Part shown: one piece after another, positions 32,870 to 46,000 of the stretch
Position numbering within the stretch: the stretch's first letter is position 1
Layout of the letters: every line of letters starts with the position of its first letter
DNA from: Diphasiastrum complanatum
Taxonomy: Eukaryota; Streptophyta; Lycopodiopsida; Lycopodiales; Lycopodiaceae
Direction: 5' to 3'
Assembly (NCBI GenBank): GCA_029204225.1
Contig: MU831576.1
Coordinates: 62,001-126,000, forward strand
DNA: 64,000 bases
Translations under genes and position numbers: made by a program
Notes under the pieces: generated by a model
Databases searched by the model: none
Told to the model about the DNA's origin: nothing
Seen by the model: the letters and a program-made list of their open reading frames with translations, nothing else

Positions 32870-34270
32870 AAATGGTGCCTAGTTCGTACTAACTTTATAA
32901 GTTGTTCTGAATATGCATAATGTTGCATGAGTTATGTTCCCAATCAAACTTGCTTCGATTGTTTTTGTCATAATATTGCAAAGAATCTTGTTGGAAGATT
33001 CTACTTGTCTATTATCCCTTGGATAATATGGAGTACTAAACCGATGAATAACAAGAAAGTCCTCCAACAAACACTTAATCGTTTCGTTGACAAAATGTGT
33101 TTCACGATCACTCACAATCTCGATAGGACATCCAAATCTAACAATGATGTCCTCATATAAAAACTTAGGCTCCGTAGTCTTTGTATCAACAACTCAAACT
33201 ACTCTAGCTTTGACCCATTTGGTCATATAATCTGTCACTATGATGATATATCTAGCTTGAGTACCTCTTGTCACAGGATGAATAAGACCAACATAATCAA
33301 ATCCCCATTTTTCAAATAGTACTTGTGCCAAAATTGGATGTAAAGGCTCATAGTTCTGCTTCGTAGCACGACGTGCTCATTGACATACATCACATGACTG
33401 AATATTTTTTTTTGTATGCTTATGAATTGTAGGCCACCAACATCCCGATTGTAAGATCTTTTGAACAGTGATATCAAGTGTCTAGATATTGCTTTAACAT
33501 AAAACTATGCAACGTCTGGAAGTTCATCATCTACTTCGGTATTGATAGGTTTTATCTATATTCTTGAGACATGATCGGCAAGATAATGTTGTTTACCCTT
33601 CCGAACTACAACTCGAGAATCAAATTCAATCAGTAATAGTACATATTGCATGTCTTGTTGAATAAAGCAATGGATGATGATCTAATTTAGAATGCGAAGT
33701 GCAGTGCCATCAAATAATGTCAAATTTTTTTATTGAAAATATTATAGCCAACGTTTCCCGTTCCGTGGTGGAATAATTATTTTCAAAATCACTAAGTTGT
33801 CGAATAGCAAATCTAATGGGGTGATCCTCTTGTATTCTTCTAGTTGTGTCAAAACTGATCCAATGGTATATTTTGATGCATCAGTATGAATAAAAAACTC
33901 TCTTGTCCAATTTGGAGCTCGTAATATTGTTGTAGAAGCTAAGGCTTTCTTCAATTTTTCAAATGCTTCCAAAGCCTTAGTTGTCCAAATTGGTACAATT
34001 GTCAATTTATATATAGGCCGTGCTAGATCCACAAAGAAAAAAATACATATTCGATAATAATTCGCATGACCTATAGAAATGTAAACTCCTCAAATTGTTC
34101 CTGGTAGAGGTAACTCCACAATAACCTTGATTTTGGAATAATCTGTAGCAAATCCATGTCTTAATATGACATGTCCAAGAACAACTCCATGAGTAACCCA
34201 AATCTGGCACTTTTTTGGATTCAAAGAAATCTTGTACTTGCGACCACATTCAAATACTTTTTTCAAACAA
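32870..34270 (-). pseudogene. pol: Ty3/gypsy pol relic: RT end, RNase H, integrase
   Basis: Reading down the minus strand: the RT thumb/connection near 34250 (LNPKKCQIWVTHGVVLGH in a shifted frame), RNase H with FIHTDASKYTIGSVLTQ (about 33890), a zinc-binding-like region, and the integrase core ending with SDRETHFVNETI and STPYYPRDNRQVESSNK (32990-33110). In the latter, the usual SDRGTHF and NGQ-E motifs are recognisable but altered. Frame changes and stops separate all blocks. The RT catalytic region is missing at the right end, where a divergently oriented RT fragment begins at 34277. Confidence 0.75.
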
Positions 34271-34276
34271 TCCGGA

Positions 34277-34915
34277 TGGTTTATATAGGCGCTATGGAAT
34301 CCAAGATCATCTCAGCCTATAAATCTTGCTAAACTGGGAGAGATTGAGAAGATTGTTCAAGTTGGAACACAACTTACCTCAGATCGGTTTCAAGCATTGA
34401 GAAAGTTGTTAATTAAATATCAAGATTGTTTTGCTTGGACATACAAGAATTTGAAAGGAATTCCTACATCAGTAATTGAGCATACCATTCCCTTGATACC
34501 TGATGCAGTGTCAAAAGTGACAAGATTCTATCATTGTAATCCGAATGTCACAGATCTTATTAAGGAGTTACAAAGGTTACTAGAAGCGGATTTTATTTAT
34601 GAAATTGAGCATACTAAGTGGGTTTTGCCAATTGTTGTCGTTCCTAAGAAAAATGGGAAGATGAGAATTTGTGTGAACCTTAAAGCTTTGAGCATATTCC
34701 GTTACCATTTATAGAAAACATATTAGATCACCTTGCTAGAGCGAAAGCCCATAGTTTTTTGGATGGATTCAATGGCTATAATCAAGTTAAAATCAACATA
34801 AAACAACTTTTGCAACAAAATGAGGAATATATGCTTATAAAGTTATGCCTTGGACTATGTAATGCACCAAGTTAATTTGAATGGGTTATGCAATTTGGTT
34901 TTAAGGAGTATTTGC
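34277..34915 (+). pseudogene. pol: Ty3/gypsy RT N-terminal fragment
   Basis: The plus-strand frame 34397-34714 includes YQDCFAWTYKNLKGIPTSVI, ELQRLLEADFIYEIEHTKWV and PIVVVPKKNGKMRICVNLKA, the fingers and start of the palm of a Ty3 RT. Downstream, a stop, then FLDGFNGYNQV-like and FGLCNAP-like pieces appear in shifted frames up to about 34880. The YxDD box is missing. It ends at the LTR fragment starting at about 34918. It faces away from the minus-strand RT-integrase relic, so the two halves of an RT lie divergently. Confidence 0.7.
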
Positions 34916-34917
34916 AA

Positions 34918-35222
34918 AATTTTCTTCCACCCCTATATATAGTGGATTTTAGGGCTTTGGCTTCAAATCCTATTGGCCAATCTCCACCTCTCTTATTATT
35001 TAAAATTCAAATTTTGGAGGGAGCCCTTTTTATTCAGTAACTTGACTAGTAGGCCTTGTGACGTTAAAAGTCCCGCAAAAAGGCCTAAAATCTTTTTATT
35101 AACTTTAAACTAATCAATTAACTATGTGATCATCTGGTTGGACTTACACACATAGGGTGCCAAATCCCTCTCACTAATTAACTAGGGTTAGGATTGCCTT
35201 GAGATCTGCAGACCCTCCAACA
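34918..35222 (-). repeat. Ty3 LTR fragment (family of the 988-1635 LTR)
   Basis: Shares long stretches with the LTR at 988-1635: AAAAGTCCCGCAAAAAGGCC, AACTATGTGATCATC, GGTTGGACTTACACA, TTAACTAGGGTTAGG, and a right end CCTCCAACA. The minus-strand TATA box (CACTATATATAGG, 34932-34944) is retained. The U5 side is missing. Confidence 0.75.
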
Positions 35223-35810
35223 GTTACGCATGTTGATTTGTAGTAATTTGTTTCTAGAAATGCAATGATTATGTTTTGCATATTGTATGCATAGATTGTA
35301 ATGTTCTTAATGGCAAGTGCCACAATACAACATTGCCATAATACACCAATGGCATAGTACATCATTTCCTCTAGATTGATCTATACAATTATGTATAGCA
35401 AGTGCCACTATAGAGCGATGCAAATTGAGTATATTAGTAATTGTGAATAAATAAAGGTACAAAAAAAATCATTGTAGTACAGAGAGTGGAATAATTACAT
35501 GCCAAAACAGAGCATATGTTTTCCCTAAACTCTATATCCACACATTGTAGTCTTATCACTTACTATGTAATTCGACTCCACTATGATATTTGGTATTAAA
35601 CAACAATGTATACACAATACAATTTAGGTGCTAAATACTAGAAACTCTACTAGAGGACTCCTCAAATCCTTCCTCACTTTCAAATGCTTGCATGTGTTGT
35701 ATTTCTAAAGTGTCATCCTTGCCAGCCCCATTTAAATCTTGGCTAGGAACCTACATGGTGCTGGGATCAATATATATGATCTCCAAAAGGATATTGTCCA
35801 AAATACAAAT
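35223..35810. other. No recognisable feature
   Basis: AT-rich sequence without a supported gene or repeat. Confidence 0.25.
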
Positions 35811-35814
35811 GCTC

Positions 35815-36345
35815 TCACACCACGGGGGGATTAAAGTAAATGTCCAAGATGCTTGGCTTTGATAATTCACACCATGTGCCCTTAAGGTTTCCAAAGGCTT
35901 GCAAGTGATCTTTCACATGCTTGTTGTTGTAGTTTTCTCTTGACAAGCAACAAACCACCTCTCCATCACCATCGTAAGGACACATCGTCCATGGTACTTG
36001 CATATAGCCCATATCTCTTAAGACATAGGGAGGCAACTGTATACCATTGTTGATAACCATTGCAAGCTATTAAAACTCGTCTTTATTAAAAAATATATAT
36101 TTAACTGAAAAAGTTTGAAATGCCCTGGGCACTCTTTTTGATCCAACACACTCCATGTTTTTTTGCTTTATATGCAAAATCAAAGCTTTGCAGTTATGAG
36201 CAAAATATTTTTTCAATAGATGTGTGTTGAAATTGCAAAAGTTTGAAATAACCTTGTCGCTCCATTCGATCCAACACACTCCATATTTTTTGAGTTGCAA
36301 AAATTTAGATTCACGTTGGCGCTCATTGTGATCCAAAATATTCAA
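35815..36345 (-). pseudogene. Unassigned coding-like region with internal repeats
   Basis: Two adjacent minus-strand frames (36345-36070 and 36060-35815) look protein-like: LRDMGYMQVPWTMCPYDGDG and HLQAFGNLKGTWCELSKPSI in the second. The first contains two to three imperfect copies of a unit of about 130 bp (plus-strand AAGTTTGAAAT...GATCCAACACACTCCAT at about 36110 and 36238, and a weaker one at about 36300). No family recognised; a transposon-derived or host origin cannot be decided. Confidence 0.3.
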
Positions 36346-36621
36346 AGTTTCTTGCCATGATTTTCAGATCAATAAGACTGTTTTCCTTTGATGTGAACGC
36401 TATGAGTAGATGGAAATGAACTTTGATGTGCAATACGATTTGCATTTACATTAGAATTTATGTTAGTTAATGGTAGAAAATAGAATCTTGAAGTATGACC
36501 CCATGCGTTGTGGATCCCAACTAGTGAGGTCAAGTCATCGGAGTTGTGCGGGTAGACCAAAAACTCAGTCGAAGTTTTAAAATCTGACAATTTTCTCTCT
36601 CTTACGTGGCATTTCTTAGAC

Positions 36622-36652
36622 AGCCCTTTTGGGCATTGGAACTCCTCTAATG
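36622..36652. repeat. Lone MITE-like terminus
   Basis: AGCCCTTTTGGGCATTGGAACTCCTCTAATG resembles the right terminal inverted repeat of the 14267-14644 MITE (GGAATTTAGAACTCCTCTAATG). No partner terminus was found nearby, so it is probably a truncated relative. Confidence 0.45.
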
Positions 36653-37129
36653 CATATAGACCAATAAGAATGTCTCATGCTTCTTTGGAGCTGGAACAAT
36701 TAGCTACGTGAGCTATTTATGAATCTTTAAGATTTAGAGATTCGGATGGCAAGAGCTTTGCCATCCTTAGCTACCCAGGCGGTCAGCATGTCAGGTTCAG
36801 CTGGCTTGGCTATTGAAATGTTGACGTATCCCCAAAGTTTTTTTTCTCTGAGTTTTATCTTCATCTTGAACTTCCACATGTGGAAGTCATCACCGTTGGC
36901 GAATCGTGTTTACTAAAGGTAGTGTTGATACGTGCAGTGTTGTGGATCTCATCTCAAGATTTATAGAAAGCAAGATGTCATTAATAGTTGCTCAAATCTA
37001 ATCATGTATGTTTATTTGAGCTAAATTTCTAGTTGTTTGTTTCCAATAAGAGCAAATTGTTTCCATCTCCTTAACAATATGCTGAAAACTCATATGTTCT
37101 TTTAGCAACACCCAACAAAACAGCAATAG

Positions 37130-37272
37130 TACAAGAAGAATGAAAACACGCTGATAGGGACCTATTTGGACCAGTAGATGATGTTGAGAAAGATGTTCCA
37201 ACGACCAAAAAAATCAAGTTCACCTTTCTACACGAGCTTGCAAATATTCCCTTGGAGGAGCTGGAGATGGTG
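37130..37272 (+). pseudogene. Exon-like fragment, unassigned
   Basis: The plus strand reads DLFGPVDDVEKDVPTTKKIK then FTFLHELANIPLEELEM, followed by GTGAGA at about 37271, a possible splice donor. It looks like a host exon piece but no partner exon or family was recognised. Confidence 0.25.
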
Positions 37273-37795
37273 AGAATTTTAAAAATCCCTTCTAGCCTAA
37301 AGGTATTGATGCTTAAGATATTAGCCACTTCAATCCATGCTCTTTAAACTGTAATCATGTTTCTAGGCCATATATGTCTAGTCAACTCGCTTTATTATTA
37401 TCCAAGAAGGATTGAATATGATTGCTTTCAAATGAAAATGTTGCAGGAAAAGGAAGCTGTACTTCATGCTAGTTCCCAACATCAATATGGTCTAAAGCAC
37501 TAGGAACTTACATTCAATAGACTATTCAAAACATTACTTGTTTAGCTTGAATGTACTACATGCTTGCAAATGTTGGATTTTTTTTAGAAGCTTGGCAAAT
37601 CATACCTTGTTATCAAATGCTCATAGCTCTTCAAATAGTTATGTTTGTGTTATTTTGCTTCGATTCTAGGTAATTGTGAAAAATGGTATTGAGCATGGTG
37701 ATTCCATTAGGTTCAAGGAGTAATATTTAGCACTTAGCAGACATGACTCCTATTGTGCATGTATGCTAACAAATTAGTCAAAGAAACTCCAAATT

Positions 37796-37799
<4 letters not shown>

Positions 37800-37850
<51 letters not shown>
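37800..37850. repeat. (GA)n microsatellite
   Basis: About 25 uninterrupted AG dinucleotides. Confidence 0.98.
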
Positions 37851-37854
<4 letters not shown>

Positions 37855-37912
37855 ACATAATGAGCCAAGTAAAGTTATTGGCTGACATTTTAGATACCTT
37901 TGATTCAGTTGA

Positions 37913-37980
37913 TACACACACACACACATACACTAATAAATATATATAAACACAGAAAAGTGCACACACACACACACACA
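37913..37980. repeat. Two (CA)n microsatellites
   Basis: CA runs at about 37914-37928 and 37963-37980 flank a short TATATA stretch, forming a compound microsatellite with the nearby (GA)n. Confidence 0.95.
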
Positions 37981-39885
37981 TTCAATTGTACTTCCAAGGA
38001 TTGAATCTTGAAAGGAAAGAGCTTAATGCTAATTAAAAATTCCAACCCTATGTAGTGTTCTGTTTTTTTTTTTCCCTTTTTGGTAGTGTCTCTATATTTT
38101 TTGTTCTTGGTGGTGCAATTATCCTCCGAAGTGGCTCTCGAAGTTCTTGATCATCCTTACTAAAGCATCAGAGATAGAGATTTATTCAAATCCATATTAG
38201 TAGACTGTTGAAATATTAAAAAATCTAGCGAAAGTTGATTGGTGGTAGTTTTTGTGTTGATGCATTAGTCATGAAAAATGTATGGCGTAAGGCTTGGCAT
38301 AATTGAAGATTGAATAGAAAAGATCATAAAGTTGGAGATTTGGTATTTATGATAAGATGAAGTTGTTTACAACATAAGTTCTTATCATGTCAAACATCTT
38401 GTTTTTAGGAGTGCTATTTTTGAAATGTTTAGATAGAGAGTGCTTTAATGCTCTATTTAATGACAGTCAGTTACAAAAGCATTGGCAGCCTAAACTTATT
38501 TCTAAATCAGCACCTTGTTTTTTTCTATCTATTTCATTCTTTACTTTGTTGTTTTCCAATAGTTAATTATCTATTTTCTCTGAAAAACACAATAACTATA
38601 CATACATATGTACATATGTATAAAAAAAAAGCATAAAATAAAAAGTTCAAAATAGTTACATTTTGTGAAACAATTTAAAATTAAACATGAAGAGACTAAA
38701 AATTACTAGAATTGCTATTTTTTAAATAAAATAGTCAAACCAATCTTTGCAAAGTTTACCATTGATTCAAAATAGTACAATCTGCTTAACTTGAGCTTTG
38801 CGAGGGTTAGTTTGCATCATACGTAAGTTTGTTGTGCAATGTCATTATGAACCATCGTCGACCTAGTTGATAGACACAAAACATCAAAATTGACTTGAGA
38901 GAGGGCTAAAACCATGTGAAGCATGATTATTTATAGTACTTATGTGGGGGTTGTTCTTTGGTGAAGGTTCAACCCTCATCGAAGCTCTAGTTACTTATTG
39001 ACCCTTCAAGAAGATTTTGAGATCTTGTTTCATAGTACTCTATATGTTTTGTAGTTTTTTTCCCATAATTGCCAAAGAAGCAATTTGTCTAATATATAAG
39101 TTTGAAATTCGGCTCATTTTCCAAATGCTAGTGAAGCTCATGCACGTACTTTTTATGAATTTTGCTTGAAACTAAAAACCAAAATTTATGCACTTATTAC
39201 CAACCTTCTGTATATATACACTCCATCATGTGTAAACAAGTCTAGTCCTTCAAGAATTATTCTAGTTCTACTGACACCAATCCTCAAAACAAAGCTCGTG
39301 ACTTATGCCTTCTCAACATGATATTTTGCTGCTCCCTAGCATGGAAAAAGTGGTTTTTCCTTGACCCATTACTCTAAGCAATGGGCATTCATGCGTTTTG
39401 TTTATTACTACAATAAATTTTTAACTTTGCATGCCCATCAAGCCTCTCTTGCCACCATAGGAATAGTCATAGGGGATCATGCTTCCTCTTCCCATAGGTT
39501 AGCCACCCTATGTGGACCTCAACATGGATGGAGTGTGGCACTCCTATGGACTACAAGGTTAGTGCACATTAAAATCGACCCATTATACCTTAAACTTTAG
39601 GCTTCAAAACTCAAATGGATTTTTTGAGATGTCTCAAATCTTTTGTGGAGCAATGCACAGATTCTGCAGATCCAACCATCAAACAATTTGCAACATCTAC
39701 ACATGATTTGGTGTTTCTAGCAACAATAATAATGAAGTGGGACAATTTTTGGCCTGGTGGCATTCGATCCCAAATTGCCACCATAAAACCTGAACTCTTG
39801 ATAGTGTTTAGGTTTTTAGTGAGCATCCATTCTTATGAAAATTAAGAAAGATGGATTACAAGGGCTTAAATATGGTCTTAAAAAT
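37981..39885. other. No recognisable gene
   Basis: AT-rich sequence with a few short plus-strand frames (39361-39600, 39615-39845) lacking motifs. It may be decayed retroelement sequence belonging to the Ty3 pol relic to the right. Confidence 0.25.
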
Positions 39886-39889
39886 AAAT

Positions 39890-41165
39890 ATTCACTTCCA
39901 AAGATGGATGAAGCATGTTTTAGGACATGATTTGGCCTTTACGAGTTTTTGGTCTTACTTTTTGGTTTGATAAATACTCTGCCTACTTTACAAAAACTGA
40001 TGAACAACCTATTTTGTCCCTTCTTGGGAAGATTTTTGATAGTTTCTTTAAGATGACATTTTGATCTATAGTAAAACACTAAAGAAGCATAATGTAAAGC
40101 TTCTTCGTACTGTCTAAAAAAATTTAAGACAGAGAAGCTTTTTGCTTAGGAATCTAAATGTGAAATTTCTAGAAAAGAATTGCTTTATCTTGGTCGTAAG
40201 ATGAGTAGTGATGGCATCAAAATTGATGAGGAAAATGTAAAAACAATAGTTGAATGGCCTATTCTTCAAACCATATGTGAAATTCATGAGAAAAGGGTAA
40301 AGATAAAGTTGATTGGCCTACTCTTGAAACAATATGTGAAATTAAGCCATTATTGGGATTTATGGTATTCTTGCCAAATTTTATTGAAAATCATTATGGA
40401 CTATACTATTGTAGCACTACCGTTAACGATTTTTTGTAAGGCAGTGAAGAAAAAGTGTAATCGTAGAAAAAGTCCACCTACAATTTGGATTGATGAAGTG
40501 AATGAGAGTGAAAATATCAGGCGCTATATTTCTACTACTCCAATTTCATGCATAGTTGATCCTAATAGACAATTTTTGGTAGAAATGGATGTTAACAGTT
40601 GCATTTAAAAGAAAAAAGCTAGATTTTGCTTAGTGTAGATATTCTATCTGTGAGAAAAAAAACTTCTTGCAGTCATTCACATGTTAAAAATCTAGACACA
40701 TTCCTTAGGCCATGTGGTTAGAACTTATTCAAGAGTTTAAATTTGACAATAAGCATCATAAAGGTATGTCAAACAGTGTGGCCAATCTCTTGAGTCGGAT
40801 TGGAAAGGTAAAGCAGTTATGCTTTTGAGAGATCCAAACAACTCTTAGTCTAAGTTCTATGAATCACCTAAAATCTAATGAATAAATAGAGCATATCAAC
40901 CAAACTATGGAAGATATGCTTCAAGAATATCTCTCTCATAGACAGATTGATTTGAAAAAGTCTCCCAATGTTAGAAATTGTTGTATCTTTGAATCCCAAA
41001 GGATTCTAAGGTGTAATGAAATGGTATAAGCTTTCTTCTTATTATAAGGGTCCATATAAGGTTGTAAATAAAATCAACCGGGTTACTTATCAGTAAGATC
41101 TTCTAGTAAGAGTTGGAGCTCATCATGTTTCAAAAAAGGACTTAGCAGAATGGATAATTTGATGA
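39890..41165 (+). pseudogene. pol: Ty3/gypsy pol relic (RT end to integrase end)
   Basis: The RT catalytic region survives as DDILIYSKTLKKHNVKLLRT (about 40052-40110), then a connection segment ESKCEISRKELLYLGRKMSS, DGIKIDEENVKTIVEWP (to about 40260). RNase H is barely recognisable (PISCIVDPNRQFLVEMDVN near 40540). An integrase part has EHINQTMEDMLQEYLS (about 40890), and the GPY/F-type C-terminus reads YYKGPYKVVNKINRVTYQ then HHVSKKDLAEWII (about 41040-41160). Multiple frameshifts and stops. It ends about 100 bp left of an LTR in the opposite orientation, so the two are not obviously the same insertion. Confidence 0.7.
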
Positions 41166-41259
41166 ACTAGTTGAGTTAGAGAATCTAACTACCTTTGTAC
41201 CAGTAGTGCTTATAGTCATAAAAAATCAAGATGAAAAGAGTCATATCACATAAGTTGTG

Positions 41260-41577
41260 CTAATCTAAAGTGAAAATCTACAAATGATCAATAACAAACA
41301 TTGTAATAAAAATTCTTATCCAATATTATCTTCCTGAGTTAGAAATGTGCAATGGAGGCTTGCCAAGAAATCAATGTATATATTGAGTTTATCTTTCATG
41401 GAGGAAGAGAACTTTTGATTGAACTTGAGAAATGAAATACAATGTACCATTATTTATAGTGGATTTTGGCGACTTGAACTCTTATTGGTCAATTTATACC
41501 TCCCTTATTATTTGCATTTGAAAATTGGTGGGAAGTACTTTTATTATTCAATAACTTGACTTTGAGGCCTCTAAACT
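41260..41577 (-). repeat. Ty3 LTR, left part (split by Copia-2)
   Basis: Resembles the 988-1635 LTR (TATTTATAGTGGATTTTGG, CTTATTGGTCAATTTATACCTCCC, TTATTATTCAATAACTTGAC) with a minus-strand TATA. It is cut at 41577 by Copia-2 and continues at 47740. The left boundary is approximate. Confidence 0.6.
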
Positions 41578-42258
41578 GTTAAAAATTCACAATTCTAGCT
41601 TGACTAGTTTTGGTCATATGACTTGTAAATAGTTAGATGGTCATGATGTGGCTTGTCACACGTGCCAAATAGCATAGGATTCCATTCATAAGGATGTTCT
41701 CAAGTAGACCTAAGTGTTAGAACCTTTGGAATGAGTCCAAATTATGCTTAGATACAAGGGAGAAAAAATAGGAGCTATTTTTGGTAATTTTTGCATTGTT
41801 GAGGGATCTCCAAGATTCCAACCCTAACTTGGTAGGGATGAAAGATCCACCAAAATTAGCATTAGGGATAGGTTTAGGGCTACTCATACCTGCCCAAAAC
41901 CGTGATGGATCATGTATATATAGGTGATGATATCTCACCAAAATCAATCAAGCAATTTCATGATTTTTCTCTCATAATGGTGCAATTGCTCTCTATGTTC
42001 ATAATTGTTTGAGTACTTGTGATTACTAATGATTATAGGATTGAATGTAGGTCTGGTGTACAGTACTCAGACTGTGGGAGGCCGTACTTTCACACGTGTG
42101 AATCCTTCTTCAAGGATTTGGGCCATTTAGTGAGGTTCAAGCATAGATTTTTGATGGATTTTGATGGTTCAACTTGTGCTAATCTTATGAAATCATAATC
42201 TATTGTTTCCCTCATCATTTCAAGTGTTTTAGGATCCTTATTTGCTGTAATTTTTACA
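41578..42258 (+). repeat. Copia-2 5' LTR
   Basis: Starts TGTTAAAAATTCACA, ends TAATTTTTACA. TATATATAGG near 41917-41926 is the likely TATA box. A CACACGTGTG palindrome (about 42091-42100) is shared with the Copia-1 LTR end. Confidence 0.95.
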
Positions 42259-42270
42259 TGGTATCAGAGC
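42259..42270 (+). promoter_or_regulatory. Copia-2 primer-binding site (tRNA-iMet)
   Basis: TGGTATCAGAGC directly follows the 5' LTR. Confidence 0.97.
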
Positions 42271-43069
42271 CTAAAGGCTGAAATGAGCTAAATCCTTGGT
42301 TTGCATTCAATTTGATCACAATTTTTGATCTAAATCTTGTGTAGATTGGATCTTAGCATCTAGTATTGATTCTAGAACTCAAAGTGAGTCAAATACATTG
42401 GAGATTGGTGTTGTGTGACTTCATTTGCAGGTGTTTAGGTGTCTAAAACCAGAGGCAAAGTTGAATTCAATTCACATTACCAAGATAGCAAGTTTTGCTT
42501 GCTCCAAGCATTGATTTCTAAGCGAGTTTTGGAGGTGATTTCATAGAGAAGGCTTTCTAGCATTCAAGGAGAGGGAAGATCAGAGTTTTGGGGACTCTTC
42601 AAGGCTGTTCTAAGGTGTAGTAGACACCTCCTAAAGTGATTTAGGTTCAGTCCAACCATTGCTTGACTTATGCACCAAATTAGATCAATTTTTCATCAAT
42701 TTTGATCATTTTTTGCTTGTGATTGGATAGTAGATTGTGTTGCATCCTCATTAAGTTCCATTTAGATCTTTTACAAGTGATTTTGGAAGTATATTAGGTT
42801 GTTGAAATTCACTCTTTATCAGATCATTTGGAAGCTTTAATGTTCTTTATAGAAAGAGGGGCAATTCTACTAGTATTGTCTACTTCAATCAAGCAAGTGC
42901 ATTGTTTCTAGTATTCTATGATTTGATTTTGTTAGAGATCATTCTTAGATCTTTATAGGAAGTCTATTACTGATCTTTTCAGGTCCCTAATAAGTGGGAT
43001 AAGGTAGACCTTCAATCAAATCAATAGAAGTAACCTTCATTTGTGTCAAGTCCTTGATTAGGAGACTAG

Positions 43070-46000
43070 ATGGCATCTATAAATGCATATCTTTTGGATA
43101 CTAATGAAAGGCTCAACAAAACTAACTATTCCATATGGAAAGTTAGAATGGAATCTATCATGATCATGCAAGATCTGATGGAAATTGTAAATGGTAAGGA
43201 GGGTGAACCTATTCATCCTCAAGAAAAAGCCAAATACATCAAGAGGTGCAATGTTGCACTACATTGCATAAAAATGAATGTTGCAAATGAACTCTTAAGA
43301 GAGGTAGGAGATTGCACTTCAGCTCAAGATGCTTGGGAGACTTTGCAAAAGGTCTATGAATCCAAGAACCAAACTAGAATGTTAGCTTTGAAGAATCAAA
43401 TCTATAGAAGCTATCAAAAGAAAGGAGAGAGTGCACATACTTTTGTCCTAAGAGTAAAGGAATTGAACAAAGAGCTAGCCTTTATAGGTGACCCTATCAA
43501 GGATGAAGAGCTTGTTCAACTCATATTGAATGGACTAAGCTTTGAATTTGACAATTTTGTTCAGGGATATGCAATTATGGGTAAGCTACCCATACTTGAA
43601 GAACTCCAAGGCACACTCATGGCCGAGGAATCAAGAAGGAGCCAAATGCAAGAGAGGATGGATAGGCTTTCCATCCAAGGTGGAGATGACCAAGCTCTCT
43701 TCACCAAAGGTAAAGGCAAGTCCAAAGGCAAAGGATCAACATTCAAGAAGTCTAAAAAGCTTGAGGATCAAGAAGGACCCCCAAAGGCATCTCCATCAAC
43801 CACCAAAGTCAAGAAGGACAAATCAAAGGTGAAGTGCTACTATTGTAGCAAGATGGGGCATTATGCCTCGGAATGCTTCAAGAGGAAGCAAGATCAAAGC
43901 CAAGCCAACATGAGCAAAGAGGAGGAGGAGGAGAGTTCACATGAGGACTCTCTCATGATGTCCATATTTTCTTCAACAAGCTTCAAAGGAGAAGATCCTT
44001 GGTGGATTGATTCGGGTGCTAGTTCACACATGACTAGTAAAAGGGAGTTTTTCTCTTCTCTCTTATCTTATGATGGACCTATAAAGTCTATCTATACAGC
44101 AAATGATGAAGCTTGTAAGATTGAAGGAGTTGGTAGAATTCCCCTTTGCTTAGGATCTTCCAAAAAGATCAACATAGAAGGTGTTTTGTACATTCCTACA
44201 ATAACAAAGAATCTACTAAGTGTTGGCCAAATGGTAGACAATGGTTTCAATGTTTACTTTGCTTCAAATGAATGTTTCATCAAGAAGAAGGGTAAGATAG
44301 TGGCTAAGGGCACTAGACTTGGCAAACTTTATAAGCTGGATGCATTTGTGGATACTAATGTTGTCATGTTGGCCGAGAAGAGCAAGATATCTACCTTTAC
44401 TTTATGGCACAAAAGACTTGGACATGTCAACTCGGGTTCCATGGAGGCTATGATCAAGGAGGAGTATGCTTTAGGCCTACCAAGGTCTATTGGGAAGGAA
44501 GACAAGGTTTGTGAAGCTTGTGCCTTATCCAAGGCACATAAGAAGGTGTTTCCTAACTCCATCACAAATTCATCTCATCCTCTTGAACTCATACACTCGG
44601 ATGTGCACATTGCTAGCACCAAATCTAATGGAGGTTCATCCATGTTTTTAACCTTCATTGATGACTACTCAAGATATTGTTGGGTGTTCTTACTTTCTTT
44701 CAAGTCTCAAGTATTTGATACTTTTGTAAAGTTCAAGTTGTTTGTGGAAAAGCATCATAATCATAGCATCAAGATTCTTAGAAGTGACAATGGTGGAGAA
44801 TTCATCTCCAATGAGTTCAAGGCCTTTTGTGAGGAGGAAGGGATCAAGAAAGAGACTTCTTGTCCTTACACTCCTCAACAAAATGGAGTTGCTGAAAGAA
44901 GGAATAGAACATTATGTGAATGTTCTAAGGCTTTAAGATTAGATGCTTGTTTGCCCAAATCCTTTTGGGGTGAGTCTCTTGTATGTGCAAACTACTTGAT
45001 GAATAGGGTGTCTTGCAAAGCAATTGAAGGCAAAACTCCTTATGAGATGTTGTATGGAAAGAAACCCAATCTTAATCACTTGAAAGTTTTTGGGTGTATA
45101 TGTTATGTGCATGTGCCATTGGAAACAAGAACCAAGGAGGATCCATCTTCCACAAGAGGGATCATGCTTGGATATGCAAGCTCAAGCAAGGGCTACAAAG
45201 TCTATCTCCCATCCTTGAACAAATTTGTTGTTTCAAGGGATGTCATCTTTGATGAACATCATATGCATATGCTTGAAGAAGTCTCAAGTGCTCCAACAAT
45301 CAAGAAGAAGATGGCCGAGGAGCAAGATCTTGGTTTTGAGGAGGAGCTCATGGAGGAGCAAGCACCAAACCCACTTATCACACCAAGGAGATCTTCAAGG
45401 GCAAAAGTGGAGCCATCAAGGCTCACATATCAAGGCAAAGGACAGCAAGTTGAGGTTATCTCATCCACTTCTTATGCTTTATCTAGTTTTGAAGAACCGT
45501 CTAATGTTGAAGATGCATTGAACTCCAAATAATGGTATAAAGCTATGTTGGATGAGTATGATGCCTTGATTGAGAATGAAACTTGGTTGCTTGTTGAGAG
45601 ACCTCAAAGGAATGTAATAGGATGCAAGTGGGTCTTCAAGCTTAAGTTGAATGCAAATGGGAGTGTTAACAAACATAAAGCAAGATTAGTTGCAAAAGGT
45701 TATGCTCAAGAGAGAGGGATAGACTATGAGGAAACTTTTGCACCCGTGGCCAAGATGGTCACAATAAGACTAATCATTGCACTTGCATCACATTTTGGAT
45801 GGATTCTATGTCAAATGGATGTCTCTAATGCTTTCTTGGATGGTTTTTTGGAAGAGGATATCTATATGGAGCAGCCACAAGGGTTCATCAAGCATGGAAT
45901 GGAGAACAAAGTATGCCATCTCCAAAGAAGCATCTATGGCTTGAAGCAAGCCTCAAGATCTTGGAATTCAAGATTACATTGCTATCTTATTTCACTTTCT

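Noticed and set aside
41717-41947. Minus-strand 76-codon frame inside both Copia-2 LTRs
   Set aside because: It occurs twice only because the LTRs are duplicated; it has no motif and overlaps the promoter region.
43542-43832. Overlapping plus-strand frame within Copia-2 gag
   Set aside because: It is a shadow of the Lys/Ser/Gly-rich gag linker in another frame, with no independent motif.
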